In this document: piece after piece, positions 25,330 through 34,231 of the stretch
Numbering within the stretch: the first letter of the stretch is position 1
Layout of the letters: each line of letters starts with the position of its first letter
Assembly: GCA_947624375.1 (NCBI GenBank)
Contig: CANQKD010000009.1
Span: forward strand, 1-64,000
Reading direction: 5' to 3'
Source: an uncultured Clostridia bacterium
Lineage (GTDB): Bacteria; Bacillota; Clostridia; Oscillospirales; Ruminococcaceae
Length of the DNA stretch: 64,000 nucleotides
Notes under the pieces: model-generated
Told to the model about the DNA's origin: nothing
Seen by the model: the letters and a program-made list of their open reading frames with translations, nothing else
Database searches by the model: none
Program-made: the position numbers and the translations under genes

Positions 25330-27522
25330 ATGAGTGAAAGTCATAGTAAAAAGGTCTCGCACTGGCGGTTTTTTATCGTTCTGATACTGGCGGTACTGGT
25401 GGTATGCCTTCTGGTATACTGGCTTATCGTCGCAGCTGCCGATATAACGTCTGATTTTACTAAAAACATGAATACCATTTATCTGCGAGAGATGACGAAT
25501 CTTACGCAGGCAAACTTCAAGTCGGGGCTTTCTATGCGCTACAGTGGGCTGAAGACTGTGGCGGAGAGCGTGACGAGTGAAGACACAGAGAGCATGGAGG
25601 CTCTTGAGAGGTTTGTAGGCAGCGCGGAGCAGAACAACGGCTTTGAGTTTATGGCGTTTGTAGACGAGGACGGTTTTTATTACAGCGAGGAGGGCAAGCG
25701 CCCTGCGGCATCGAAGCTGAGTTTTTTAGCACAGCTTTTAGACGGCGAGGACGAGCTTATTTCATACAATGAGACCTTTCTTGAAAACAACATGATAGTT
25801 TTAGGCACGCAGATAATGCCTATTGAATTTGACGGTACGAAGATCATAGGCGTTATAGCAGGTTTTACGGCGGATTCGATAGGCAAGCACCTGTTTTTGC
25901 GCAGTGAGGACGGTCAGACGAACGCGAGCATTGTTACAAAGGACGGCAGTTTTGTAGTATACAACACGTTCTTCTCGGAACTGCCCAAGGGAAGCAATAT
26001 TCTCTCGAAATTCAGAGAATACGCGACTTTTGACAAGGGATACTCTATAGATCAGATAGAAAACGACTTTGCAAGCGGAAAGTCCGGCATGGCGATATTC
26101 AGGGCGGTAAACGCTCATATGTGTATGTACTACGCGCCTATAGAGGGCACGCAGTGGTATATGCTTATGGAAGTACCATATGAAGTGGTAGACGAGATGA
26201 CCGAAAACCTGAGCAGCCATCTGAACAGGAACGCAATCACTATGATGGCGACTGTTATGTTTATGATACTGCTTATTTTGCTTATATACCTGATAAATCT
26301 TCGGGCGCACTCGCGGCAGCTGGAGGCGGCACGTGAAGCAGCCGAGCAGGCAAGCTATGCAAAGAGTGAATTTTTAAGCCGCATGAGCCACGAGATACGC
26401 ACGCCTATGAACGGCATAATTGGCATGACGGAGATAGCGCGGCAGAACAAGAGTGATCCCGAAAAGGTGGACGACTGCCTTAAAAAGGTCGCGATGTCAT
26501 CAAAGCACCTTATGCTGCTGATAAACGATGTGCTGGATATGTCGAAGATAGAAAGCGGCAAGATACAGCTTAAAAATGAGCTTTTCGACCTGCGGCTGTT
26601 CCTTGAGAATATCGAGAACATTTACAGAGTTCAGGCAGATGAAAAATGCATTGACTTTGATATACAACCGACAGGAAATATAGATAACTTTATCGGCGGA
26701 GATTCGCTGAGGCTGAATCAGATACTGACAAATCTTCTTTCAAACGCTTTCAAGTTTACATCTGAGGGCGGCAAGATAACGCTGGGTGTAAGCGAGGTAA
26801 GCCACGATGGTGACACGGCGGTTCTGAGATTCTCGGTAAAAGACACGGGCATGGGCATCAAGGAAGAAAATCTTGACAAGATTTTTGAGGCGTTTGAGCA
26901 GGAAAATGCGGAGATAACGCACAAATTCGGCGGCACGGGTCTGGGACTCTCGATAGTAAAGAGGTTTACGGAGCTTATGGGCGGCAGCGTTACGGTAGAA
27001 AGCGAATACGGCGCGGGCTCGGAATTTGTTGTAGAGCTTCCCTTCTCTGTTACCGAAAATTCGCAGATGATAGACTGGAATAATGACAAGTCTGCAAGCA
27101 GCAAGACTTCTGACGAAAAGACCTATGATTTCAGCGGAAAACATATTCTTCTTGCGGAAGACAACGAGCTCAACCGCGAAATTGCTGTTGAACTGCTGGG
27201 CACTGAAACGGGCGCTATAATCGAAGAAGCCGAGGACGGACAGATGGCTGTTGATATGTTTGCAGCCAGCGAAATGTTTCACTATGACCTTATTCTTATG
27301 GACATACAGATGCCGAGGCTGGACGGTTTTGAGGCTACAAGGCACATACGCGCTATGGATCGCCCTGATGCGGCGAAAGTGCCTATATTCGCTATGACTG
27401 CCAACGCATTTGCGGAGGACGAAGAAAAGAGCAGACAGGCAGGAATGAATGCACATCTTTCAAAGCCGCTGGAGACATCGGCGGTGCTTGCGGCGATGAA
27501 TGAAATTTTTGATCGCGGCTGA
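25330..27522 (+). CDS. Hybrid sensor histidine kinase with receiver domain
   Basis: 730 residues. TM1 (about 14-37), an extracytoplasmic Cache-like sensor (about 40-298), TM2 (about 302-322), a short coiled link, HisKA with H354 in MSHEIRTPMNG, HATPase with N-box NQILTNLLSNAFKF, DTGMGI and GTGLGLSI, then a receiver domain (about 600-725) with acidic EDN and phospho-acceptor D658 in MDIQMPRLDG. All catalytic motifs are intact. No separate response regulator or HPt lies nearby, so the output is unknown. It is coupled to the binding lipoprotein upstream. Confidence 0.9.
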   Translation: MSESHSKKVSHWRFFIVLILAVLVVCLLVYWLIVAAADITSDFTKNMNTIYLREMTNLTQANFKSGLSMRYSGLKTVAESVTSEDTESMEALERFVGSAEQNNGFEFMAFVDEDGFYYSEEGKRPAASKLSFLAQLLDGEDELISYNETFLENNMIVLGTQIMPIEFDGTKIIGVIAGFTADSIGKHLFLRSEDGQTNASIVTKDGSFVVYNTFFSELPKGSNILSKFREYATFDKGYSIDQIENDFASGKSGMAIFRAVNAHMCMYYAPIEGTQWYMLMEVPYEVVDEMTENLSSHLNRNAITMMATVMFMILLILLIYLINLRAHSRQLEAAREAAEQASYAKSEFLSRMSHEIRTPMNGIIGMTEIARQNKSDPEKVDDCLKKVAMSSKHLMLLINDVLDMSKIESGKIQLKNELFDLRLFLENIENIYRVQADEKCIDFDIQPTGNIDNFIGGDSLRLNQILTNLLSNAFKFTSEGGKITLGVSEVSHDGDTAVLRFSVKDTGMGIKEENLDKIFEAFEQENAEITHKFGGTGLGLSIVKRFTELMGGSVTVESEYGAGSEFVVELPFSVTENSQMIDWNNDKSASSKTSDEKTYDFSGKHILLAEDNELNREIAVELLGTETGAIIEEAEDGQMAVDMFAASEMFHYDLILMDIQMPRLDGFEATRHIRAMDRPDAAKVPIFAMTANAFAEDEEKSRQAGMNAHLSKPLETSAVLAAMNEIFDRG

Positions 27523-27608
27523 TATTTACTCAACAAAAATCAGTGTTTGTGTTGTTCAGAATACTTTCCGAATGTGGTACAATATAATCACAAAAGGAGG
27601 TATCAGAC

Positions 27609-27965
27609 ATGAACACTGATAAAATTTATGCACAGGCTATTGTGAACGAGTATTCAAAGAAAAACACTACAAAGGTAGTACAGCTGAAAAAACTTGACAG
27701 GGCGGCAAAAATGCCTGCGCAGATATTTGCCTACACATTCGGCATAGTTTGCGCACTGATAGCAGGCGTTGGAATGTGCCTTTGCATGGGCGTTTTAGGC
27801 TCGGGCACGGCTGTATTTATGACGATTGGGATAGCTGTAGGCATTTTAGGCTTTGTGGGCGCTTCGGTAAATTATCCGATCTACAAGCGCATTTTGCAAT
27901 CGGGCAAAGACAAATATGCAGGTGACATAATACGCCTTGCAAGCGAGATAGCAGGAGAAGAATGA
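27609..27965 (+). CDS. Small membrane protein (hypothetical)
   Basis: 118 residues: an amphipathic N-terminus (IYAQAIVNEYSKKNTTKVVQLKKLDRAAK), two membrane helices (about 37-60 and 65-87) and a short cytoplasmic tail. AAAGGAGG precedes the ATG at good spacing. Followed at 21 bp by a TetR gene, so probably in its regulon. Family function unknown to me. Confidence 0.7.
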   Translation: MNTDKIYAQAIVNEYSKKNTTKVVQLKKLDRAAKMPAQIFAYTFGIVCALIAGVGMCLCMGVLGSGTAVFMTIGIAVGILGFVGASVNYPIYKRILQSGKDKYAGDIIRLASEIAGEE

Positions 27966-27986
27966 TTCACAAAGGTGTGACGGACG

Positions 27987-28583
27987 TTGAACAGGACAAA
28001 CAGCAAATATTTCAGCACTGCCGCAAAAATGGACGAGGCACTTATTGAATGTCTTGAAAAGAAAGAGCTCGAATACATCACGGTGAAGGAGATATGCGAA
28101 AAGGCAGGCGTGAATCGCTCAACTTTTTATCTGCACTACGAGACAATTGCAGACCTTCTGAATGAATGCACCGAGTACACCAACAAAAAATGCTTTGACA
28201 AATACACAGCCGAGCTTACCGATGTAAAAAAGCGGCTGGCATCTGAGAACACAGAGGATATTATATTTATTTCGCCGCAGTATCTGAAGCCGTTTTTAGA
28301 ATTTGTACGCGAAAACAAGCGACTTTTCAAGGTCATCTTGCTCAACCCCGTTACGTTCAACACCGGCAGCACTTTTATGAAGCTATTTGACGAGGTATTC
28401 TCGCCTGCTATGGACAAATTCAGCATTGACAAAGGCATAAAGCCGTATGTCATACATTTTTATCTTGGCGGACTTATCGCAGTTGTGAAAGAATGGATAC
28501 AAAGCGGCTGCGAAACTTCTGTTGACGAGATAACGCGCATCTGCATGGGCTGTATAATGCCAAACGAAACGTTTTTAAAGTAA
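27987..28583 (+). CDS. TetR/AcrR-family regulator
   Basis: 198 residues. The N-terminal helix-turn-helix is ITVKEICEKAGVNRSTFYLHYETIADLL. The C-terminal half (about 75-190) is the ligand and dimer region. The start is probably TTG at 27987 with AAGGTG upstream; the next in-frame ATG at 28029 would cut into the DNA-binding domain. Likely represses its own operon or the divergent-looking downstream hydrolase gene. No operator palindrome is obvious. Confidence 0.82.
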   Translation: MNRTNSKYFSTAAKMDEALIECLEKKELEYITVKEICEKAGVNRSTFYLHYETIADLLNECTEYTNKKCFDKYTAELTDVKKRLASENTEDIIFISPQYLKPFLEFVRENKRLFKVILLNPVTFNTGSTFMKLFDEVFSPAMDKFSIDKGIKPYVIHFYLGGLIAVVKEWIQSGCETSVDEITRICMGCIMPNETFLK

Positions 28584-28620
28584 GCAAAACCTCCTTGCCT
28601 ATTGCAGGGAGGCTTTGCTG
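28583..28620 (+). terminator. Hairpin after the TetR gene
   Basis: AGCAAAACCTCCTTGC and GCAGGGAGGCTTTGCT pair over 14-16 bases with mismatches. No strong T-tract, so termination is only probable. Confidence 0.5.
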
Positions 28621-28622
28621 TA

Positions 28623-28651
28623 TTGACATTCAGAAAAAAGTTGTGTATAAT
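28623..28651 (+). promoter_or_regulatory. Promoter of the MBL-fold hydrolase gene
   Basis: TTGACA (28623-28628), 17 bases, TATAAT (28646-28651). Confidence 0.85.
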
Positions 28652-28685
28652 TAAATTATAGTACATATATACAGAGGCGTTTGGA

Positions 28686-29807
28686 ATGATGTTATTTTTT
28701 AAACAGCACAAGGTGATCACGGTGCTGCTGTGCATACTGATATTCATAATTCTGCTGATAATTTTTGCGCTGATCTTTATGAGGGCATTTCCATCTTTCG
28801 GCGGCAGACCTACAAAAGCTGACCGCGAGAATTACTCACAGTGTGCGGAGGGTTACTATGACGGAGAGCATTTTATTTACCCCTCACAGTGGGTGATAGA
28901 TGGTGTATCGGCGGACAACAGAGTTTCTCAGAAAGAGACAGTACCGAAAGAAGATCTGCCGACAGAAGTGCCCGATCTTACAAAAGCGCAGCCCGACGAC
29001 GTTGCTGTAACCTGGCTGGGGCATTCATCTTTGCTGATACAAATGGGCGGCAAAAGCATACTGGTAGACCCTGTTTTCAGCGAACGTTCATCGCCTGTGC
29101 AGTGGGTAGGGCCAAAGCGATACACACAGCCGCCGATCAGTATTGATGATCTGCCGCAGATAGATGCGGTGCTGATAACGCACGACCATTACGACCACCT
29201 TGACATGGCGACGATAAAACAGCTGGAAAACAAGACCGCGTATTACATAGTGCCGCTGGGCATTGAAAAGCACATAAAGCGCTGGATAGACGATGACGAC
29301 AAGGTTACGGAGCTTGCATGGTGGGAAAGTTTTGATCTTGGCGGTTTGCAGGTTTTCTGCACGCCGTCAAATCACAAGTCGGGCAGGGCGCTTGACAACC
29401 AGCAAACGACGCTTTTCTGTTCTTGGGTACTGAAAGATGAGTATCATCAAGTTTACGACAGCGGCGACACGGGCTACGGCGGACATTTTGAGGAGATACA
29501 CAAGCGGTTCGGCGATTTTGACCTGTTTTTGCCCGACTGCGGACAGTACAACATCAACTGGCACTACTGGCATATGCTGCCCGAGGAGAGCGAGCTGGCG
29601 GCTGAAACGCTGGGCGCGCAAATTGTGATGCCGATACACTGGGGCGCATTTGTGCTATCAGACCATGGTTGGGACGACCCACCGCAGCGATTGACAGCGG
29701 CGTGTGAGGCAAATAACATTGAGATAGTTACGCCAAAAATAGGTGAAACGATGCTACTGAGCGAACAAGAGAATTACCACGACCGCTGGTGGGAAGAATG
29801 CGAGTAA
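28686..29807 (+). CDS. Membrane-anchored MBL-fold hydrolase (NAPE-PLD/UlaG-like)
   Basis: 373 residues. One N-terminal membrane helix (about 11-33). The metallo-beta-lactamase fold follows: VTWLGHSSLLIQMGGKSILVDPVF, the metal motif THDHYDHLD, later ligands in PSNHKSGR, YDSGDTGYGG and PIHWGAFVLSD. This subfamily includes N-acyl-phosphatidylethanolamine phospholipase D, so a lipid or phosphodiester substrate at the membrane is plausible, not shown. GAGGCG lies 8 bases before the first of two tandem ATGs. Confidence 0.85.
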   Translation: MMLFFKQHKVITVLLCILIFIILLIIFALIFMRAFPSFGGRPTKADRENYSQCAEGYYDGEHFIYPSQWVIDGVSADNRVSQKETVPKEDLPTEVPDLTKAQPDDVAVTWLGHSSLLIQMGGKSILVDPVFSERSSPVQWVGPKRYTQPPISIDDLPQIDAVLITHDHYDHLDMATIKQLENKTAYYIVPLGIEKHIKRWIDDDDKVTELAWWESFDLGGLQVFCTPSNHKSGRALDNQQTTLFCSWVLKDEYHQVYDSGDTGYGGHFEEIHKRFGDFDLFLPDCGQYNINWHYWHMLPEESELAAETLGAQIVMPIHWGAFVLSDHGWDDPPQRLTAACEANNIEIVTPKIGETMLLSEQENYHDRWWEECE

Positions 29808-29812
29808 ACAAA

Positions 29813-29845
29813 AACGTGAGAGTTTAAACTCCCACGTTTATTTTT
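29813..29845. terminator. Bidirectional terminator
   Basis: AACGTGAGAGTTT (29813-29825) pairs with AAACTCCCACGTT (29826-29838) with one mismatch, followed by TTATTTTTATT. Lies between convergent genes. Confidence 0.7.
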
Positions 29846-29846
29846 A

Positions 29847-30836
29847 TTATTTGAAGATAATGCGTAAAAAATTGTACAGATGCGGTTTAACACTTGTGTG
29901 GTCGTGACCTGTGCTTTGCATAACGTGGGAAAGAAACTCCTCGCCGTTTTGGGTAAATATATCCCTGTAACTGTCCGGAAAATTACCCACTGTGCCGTCT
30001 GACTTTGAGGAACTTATCAGCAGTGCAAGCGGTTTTTCATCGGTAAATTTCATATCCTCGGGCTGTAACTGACCGGGGTGCATAGCCGAGCCGCTGACAG
30101 GCACAAGACCGGGAGCCGGGCACACAGCTCCGATATAACCGAAAAGCTCGGGGTGCTCTATACCTATAAACAGCGATTCACGACCGCCCATTGAAAAGCC
30201 CGTAATTGCGGTGTTTTCCCTGCCTTTTGCCACTGAAAATTTTTCTTCTATAAGCGGCATAAGATCGGTAGTCAGGTCATTTATAAAGTTATCATATGCC
30301 AGGCTGTTGGCAAGATCCATTCCCGTGCAATACTGCATATCTTTACTGCAAAAAATGTACGGCAGCACGACTATCATTTCCTCTGCCTCGCCGTCTTGCT
30401 GCAAATTTGTAAGTATGCGGCTGAGAGCCACGGTGCTGCGCGCCATCCAGTCCTCGTTATCCCAAAAGCCGTGCAGAATATACAAAACGGGGTATTCTTT
30501 GTCCTCCGAATAATCCGCAGGGAGCAGGATATTTACTTTAGTATCGCGCCCTGCTGTCTGCGAAAAGTATGTAAATTTCTGAAACTCGGGATAAGTCACA
30601 CCCTCGCGCGCTTCGTCATACCCCTCGGGAGGCATTTCTGCTATCATATCTTCAAACTTTTCCATACCGCTCACCTCCGGCTGAGTTGTTTCTGTTAGCT
30701 GCACCGATTCTGTCTGCCGGGGTGTGGTTGAGGTCTGCAAAGCGCTTGAAACATCAGACGACTGCGCAGCATTAGAGCAGGAAGTAAGAGCAAACATCAC
30801 AGCGGCTGAAAGACATATGCATTTTAATATTTTCAT
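29847..30836 (-). CDS. Esterase lipoprotein (CE1/feruloyl- or acetyl-esterase type)
   Basis: 329 residues. The lipobox is LTSCSN, followed by a Ser/Thr-rich spacer (about 20-60). The alpha/beta-hydrolase domain has YPVLYILHGFWDNE (oxyanion region), nucleophile Ser in GFSMGGRES, and a likely catalytic His in STGHDHTSVKPHL. Members of this group remove acyl groups from plant polysaccharides. It is 11 bp after the GH26 mannanase gene, so acetyl-mannan deacetylation is a reasonable inference. Confidence 0.83.
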   Translation of the reverse strand: MKILKCICLSAAVMFALTSCSNAAQSSDVSSALQTSTTPRQTESVQLTETTQPEVSGMEKFEDMIAEMPPEGYDEAREGVTYPEFQKFTYFSQTAGRDTKVNILLPADYSEDKEYPVLYILHGFWDNEDWMARSTVALSRILTNLQQDGEAEEMIVVLPYIFCSKDMQYCTGMDLANSLAYDNFINDLTTDLMPLIEEKFSVAKGRENTAITGFSMGGRESLFIGIEHPELFGYIGAVCPAPGLVPVSGSAMHPGQLQPEDMKFTDEKPLALLISSSKSDGTVGNFPDSYRDIFTQNGEEFLSHVMQSTGHDHTSVKPHLYNFLRIIFK

Positions 30837-30847
30837 ACATACCTCCG

Positions 30848-31873
30848 TTAAAACTTTGGCAATTCGTCAAGGGTTATGACCTTATCGCTATTGTAAACGG
30901 CTTTGAGGTTATCCTTGTTGTTGTCGGTTATAAAGTTTGTGTGCCAGATCATAAACCAAGACCAAATATCGCCGTCTTTTTCAAAATCACTTACCGGCGG
31001 AACATTGCCGCACTCATGGAACGCCATAGGCTTATCTGCGACTTTTTCAAGCTTTTTCCACGCCTTTACGTTGGTGCTGTTGTCGTATGTATCAGAGCCG
31101 ATGATGTCAACACATTCATCGCCCGGATACCAGCCGTTCTTTACCTCGCCGGAGTAGCCAAGCACCCAGATGAGGTTATCGAGCCCATATTCATTGGTGA
31201 ATTTATCGTGCATGAGCTGCCAAAGTTTAATAAAGTTTTCGCTGCCGCCTTTGCCCCACCAGAACCACGCGCCGTCAAATTCGTGGAACGGCCGCCAAAG
31301 CACGGGTATGCCTGCATCACGCAGCTGCTGCAAAGCCTTCGCGGCTTTATCCCAGCTTTCCATAAGGGTGTTATACTCGTCTGTGCCCTCGGTCAGAAGC
31401 TTGCTGAAATCGGGGTTATCGTCAAGGCTTTCCTGATAGCCGCTGCTCTTTACGCCGGTGTGCCAGCAGATAGTCACAATGCCGCCCTTTGCGTCCCACT
31501 CCTTTGCGCGCTGAACAACGCCGTCAAAATCGTTGTTCATAAAATCAAGACCGCGCATGGCAGGAAGCTTTCCAGTCGTCTGCTCGATGTAATTCATCTC
31601 GTAGTCAGGCGAACCCATCCATGTTGACTCCTGCTGACAGCTCAGCATAGTTTGGCCGAAGTTTTCGCAGATATAACTATAAAGCGCATCTTTCCTCTCG
31701 GCGGCGGTGGGAGCGGTATTTTCTACGCTCTCAGTCTGCGAAGCCTCTGTTTGTGCAGACTGAGAAGTTGCAGCATTTTCGCTGCTTTCTTTTTCTGAAC
31801 TGTTTGAGCAGGAAGAAAGTACAGACGAAGCAATAACCAAAGCTGCCGCTGCTGCTAAAATTCTATGTTTCAT
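30848..31873 (-). CDS. GH26 beta-mannanase lipoprotein
   Basis: 341 residues. Lipobox LSSCSN, then an acidic Ser/Glu/Thr spacer (about 25-60) and a GH26 barrel. Acid/base Glu in LWRPFHEFDGAWFWWGK and nucleophile Glu in PMAFHECGNVPP are both present, as are ICWH and WVLGYSG. It should cut beta-1,4-mannan at the cell surface. The ATG at 31873 has AAGGTG 6 bases upstream; the in-frame GTG 9 bases before it lies in that site. Operon with the esterase and divergent from an AraC regulator. Confidence 0.9.
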   Translation of the reverse strand: MKHRILAAAAALVIASSVLSSCSNSSEKESSENAATSQSAQTEASQTESVENTAPTAAERKDALYSYICENFGQTMLSCQQESTWMGSPDYEMNYIEQTTGKLPAMRGLDFMNNDFDGVVQRAKEWDAKGGIVTICWHTGVKSSGYQESLDDNPDFSKLLTEGTDEYNTLMESWDKAAKALQQLRDAGIPVLWRPFHEFDGAWFWWGKGGSENFIKLWQLMHDKFTNEYGLDNLIWVLGYSGEVKNGWYPGDECVDIIGSDTYDNSTNVKAWKKLEKVADKPMAFHECGNVPPVSDFEKDGDIWSWFMIWHTNFITDNNKDNLKAVYNSDKVITLDELPKF

Positions 31874-31904
31874 AAATATCACCTTGCTTTAAATTTATAC
31901 TTTA

Positions 31905-31947
31905 ATTGTAGCACAAGATGTTAATTGTTTCAATATTAAATATTGAA
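31905..31947 (-). promoter_or_regulatory. GH26 promoter with operator palindrome
   Basis: Minus strand TTGAAA (31933-31928), 17 bases, TACAAT (31910-31905). A perfect 19-base palindrome, TTCAATATTAAATATTGAA (31929-31947), overlaps the -35. It is a good candidate AraC-family or other regulator site. Confidence 0.65.
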
Positions 31948-32049
31948 GAACAGAAAGGTTTACAATGTTCAAATTTTAAATATATCTTTATAAGCAGCTG
32001 TAAACATGGTACGTATATAGTATATATAAAGATAATTTTGCAGATGTGC

Positions 32050-32078
32050 TTGACTTTGCCGAGACTTTCTGTTATATT
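32050..32078 (+). promoter_or_regulatory. Promoter of the AraC gene
   Basis: TTGACT (32050-32055), 17 bases, TATATT (32073-32078), close to the start codon at 32097. Confidence 0.6.
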
Positions 32079-32096
32079 AAAAATGAGGTGAAAAAT

Positions 32097-32927
32097 GTGA
32101 AACTTGAAACGAGCATTTATCCATATGATCCGCCGCTGGCAAAGTTGCCGTTTCATCTGACGGGTATAGGCGGCAGCAGTTTTCAAAAGCGCGTGTACCG
32201 TCCCGGAGGCTATATGTGGCATCAGATACTGTTTTGCGCCGAGGGTGAGGGTGTGCTTATCTGCGACGGAAAGAGTTTTGATATAGCCCCGAAAAGCTTT
32301 GTTTTTCTGCCAAAAAATGTGTCGCATGAATACTACCCGAAAGATAATATCTGGGAGGTTCGCTGGGTATGCTTTGACGGCGGCAGCTGCGATGAAACGC
32401 TTGAAATGCTTGGCTTTGCCCAGCCTATGGTGATCTCCGACTGCAACACCGCAGAAGAAGAAAAGCTGTTTGAAAGAATGTTTGAATCACAGAGGACTGA
32501 CATTGTTTACAGCGGCTTTACCTGCTCGGGGCTGCTTTATGAATATGTTCTGGCGCTGCGCAGGCTTGTGACGACTGATGATGACAAGGCAAAAAGCCGC
32601 AATCTTTCAACGCTTTTTCCTACACTAAAATACATGAGCGACAACTTTTCGCAGGATATTCCGATGAGCTATCTTGCTAATCTTATCGGCGTTACGCCGC
32701 AGCATTTTTGCCGCCTTTTCAAAAGCACGCTCAATATGCGCCCGAACGATTTTCTGACAAACAGGCGTCTTGAAGAGGCTGAGCGGCTGCTTCGTGAGGG
32801 ATGCACCATTGCCGAAACTGCCTCTCGCTGCGGATTTCATGACCCCGGGTATTTCAGCACGGTGTTCAGAAAACATGGCGGCATATCACCCACGGCATAC
32901 AAAGAACAGTTATCAGAAAATAAATGA
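32097..32927 (+). CDS. AraC-family transcriptional regulator
   Basis: 276 residues: an N-terminal cupin-like sensing domain (about 10-160) and a C-terminal pair of HTH motifs (about 175-272), MSYLANLIGVTPQHFCRLFKSTLNMRPNDFLTNRR and IAETASRCGFHDPGYFSTVFRKHGGISPTAYK. GTG start at 32097 with GAGGTG 6 bases upstream. Divergent from the mannanase operon, so it is the likely sugar-responsive activator. Confidence 0.85.
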   Translation: MKLETSIYPYDPPLAKLPFHLTGIGGSSFQKRVYRPGGYMWHQILFCAEGEGVLICDGKSFDIAPKSFVFLPKNVSHEYYPKDNIWEVRWVCFDGGSCDETLEMLGFAQPMVISDCNTAEEEKLFERMFESQRTDIVYSGFTCSGLLYEYVLALRRLVTTDDDKAKSRNLSTLFPTLKYMSDNFSQDIPMSYLANLIGVTPQHFCRLFKSTLNMRPNDFLTNRRLEEAERLLREGCTIAETASRCGFHDPGYFSTVFRKHGGISPTAYKEQLSENK

Positions 32928-32934
32928 GTACAAA

Positions 32935-32964
32935 AAGCCGGACAGTTATTTGCCCGGCTTATAT
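32935..32964. terminator. Bidirectional terminator
   Basis: AAGCCGG (32935-32941) and CCGGCTT (32954-32960) with flanking A and T runs between convergent genes. Confidence 0.65.
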
Positions 32965-32981
32965 TTATGTATACCGCTGTA

Positions 32982-33731
32982 TTACTTCAAAATGCCGTAC
33001 TGCGCATCGTCAACAGGTTCGAGCCACTCGTTTGAGGTATTCTCGCCCGGCACTTCTACTGCAAGGTGAGAGAACCAACTGTCGGGCGCGGCGCCGTGCC
33101 AGTGCTTTACACCGGCAGGAATGTTGATGCAGTCGCCGACGTTCATTTCGACCGCTTCCCTGCCCCATTCCTGATAATAGCCTCTGCCGCCAATGCATAT
33201 GAGTATCTGTCCGCCGCCTTTATCAGCATGGTGAATGTGCCAGTTGTTGCGGCATTTCGGCTCAAAAGTTACATTGAAAATGCCGACCTGCTCTTTTGAA
33301 ATGGGCGCTAAGTAGCTTTGACCTATAAAAAACTTTGCAAAGCCGTCGTTCGGCGCGCCTATCGGGAACAAGATCGTGTTCTGATACTTGTCTTTGTCAG
33401 AAAGTTCCTCGTCTTTCCATACATCTTTAGCCATACGGAACACAGCCCAAGCCTTCGGCCAGCCTACATAGAAGCCGACATGGGTAACGATCGCGGCAAT
33501 TTCTGCGCGTGTAACGCCGTGTGCTTTGGCGTTTTCAAGATGATACACAAGTGACGTATCCGTAATGCCCGAGCTCATCAGCGCGACCACCGTTATGATA
33601 CATCTTGTTTTCAGGTCGATGTCCTGATTGTTCCAGTTTTCGCCGAAAAGCACATCGTCATTGAAATGTGCAAAATCGGGCGCGAAATCGCCAAGCTGAT
33701 CTCTGCCGGCTGTTTGTGTGATTTTTCCCAT
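32982..33731 (-). CDS. Carboxymuconolactone decarboxylase-like and cupin fusion protein
   Basis: 249 residues. Residues about 15-105 form a carboxymuconolactone decarboxylase/AhpD-like helical domain (RCIITVVALMSSG, VTHVGFYVGWPKAWAVF) without the CxxC peroxidase motif. Residues about 130-240 are a cupin (WHIHHADKGGGQILICIGGRGYYQEWG, PAGVKHWHGAAPDSWFSHLAVEV). The fusion is common in anaerobes, usually near oxidoreductases. Last gene in an aldo/keto reductase-GNAT-CMD group. Function unknown. Confidence 0.85.
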   Translation of the reverse strand: MGKITQTAGRDQLGDFAPDFAHFNDDVLFGENWNNQDIDLKTRCIITVVALMSSGITDTSLVYHLENAKAHGVTRAEIAAIVTHVGFYVGWPKAWAVFRMAKDVWKDEELSDKDKYQNTILFPIGAPNDGFAKFFIGQSYLAPISKEQVGIFNVTFEPKCRNNWHIHHADKGGGQILICIGGRGYYQEWGREAVEMNVGDCINIPAGVKHWHGAAPDSWFSHLAVEVPGENTSNEWLEPVDDAQYGILK

Positions 33732-33748
33732 AATATATCCTCCTTATG

Positions 33749-34183
33749 TTAAGTGATTAATGACTTGACAAAAAGCTGGTCTATTGTGCCGTATATCGTT
33801 TCGTAATTTCCCAGCTTTATAAAACCGTATTTTTCATATAAGCCTATCTCTCCGCTCATGATATATATTTTTTGATACCCCATTTCGTGCGCGTAGGATG
33901 CCGCATTATCTATCAATAATTGAGAAATTCTTTTGCCGCGATATTGCTCGTCAACAAAAACAAAACCTATAAACGGTGTGAAATCATATTGCGGTGAAAG
34001 CTCATCTTTCTCTACAAAAGTACAATAGCCAACTACTTTTTCATTTTCAACGGTGCAAAATACTCTTTCCCATTCTTTGAATTCATTATTTAACATTTTT
34101 TGTGCCAGACATGAACCGGCTCGCCATGAGCAGTTTGCTGCCAAAGCCTTAGTTTCTTCCCAATATTTATGCCCATATGACAT
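33749..34183 (-). CDS. GNAT-family N-acetyltransferase
   Basis: 144 residues from ATG 34183. The acetyl-CoA site is FVDEQYRGKRISQLLIDNAASYA, and the C-terminal EIGLYEKYGFIKLG is typical. The start is doubtful. AGGAGG is 23 bases upstream. The codons just before the ATG read TEIYA in frame, which would extend the protein towards that site, but no normal start codon is in frame there. An ATG right after the AGGAGG is out of frame by one base. Confidence 0.75.
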   Translation of the reverse strand: MSYGHKYWEETKALAANCSWRAGSCLAQKMLNNEFKEWERVFCTVENEKVVGYCTFVEKDELSPQYDFTPFIGFVFVDEQYRGKRISQLLIDNAASYAHEMGYQKIYIMSGEIGLYEKYGFIKLGNYETIYGTIDQLFVKSLIT

Positions 34184-34231
34184 AGCGTATATTTCCGTTA
34201 TACATTCCTCCTCTTATCGCAGTGAAGCGGT

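Noticed and set aside
27541..27590. Promoter before the small membrane protein
   Set aside because: TACAAT is present but I see no -35 at acceptable spacing, so it is not listed.
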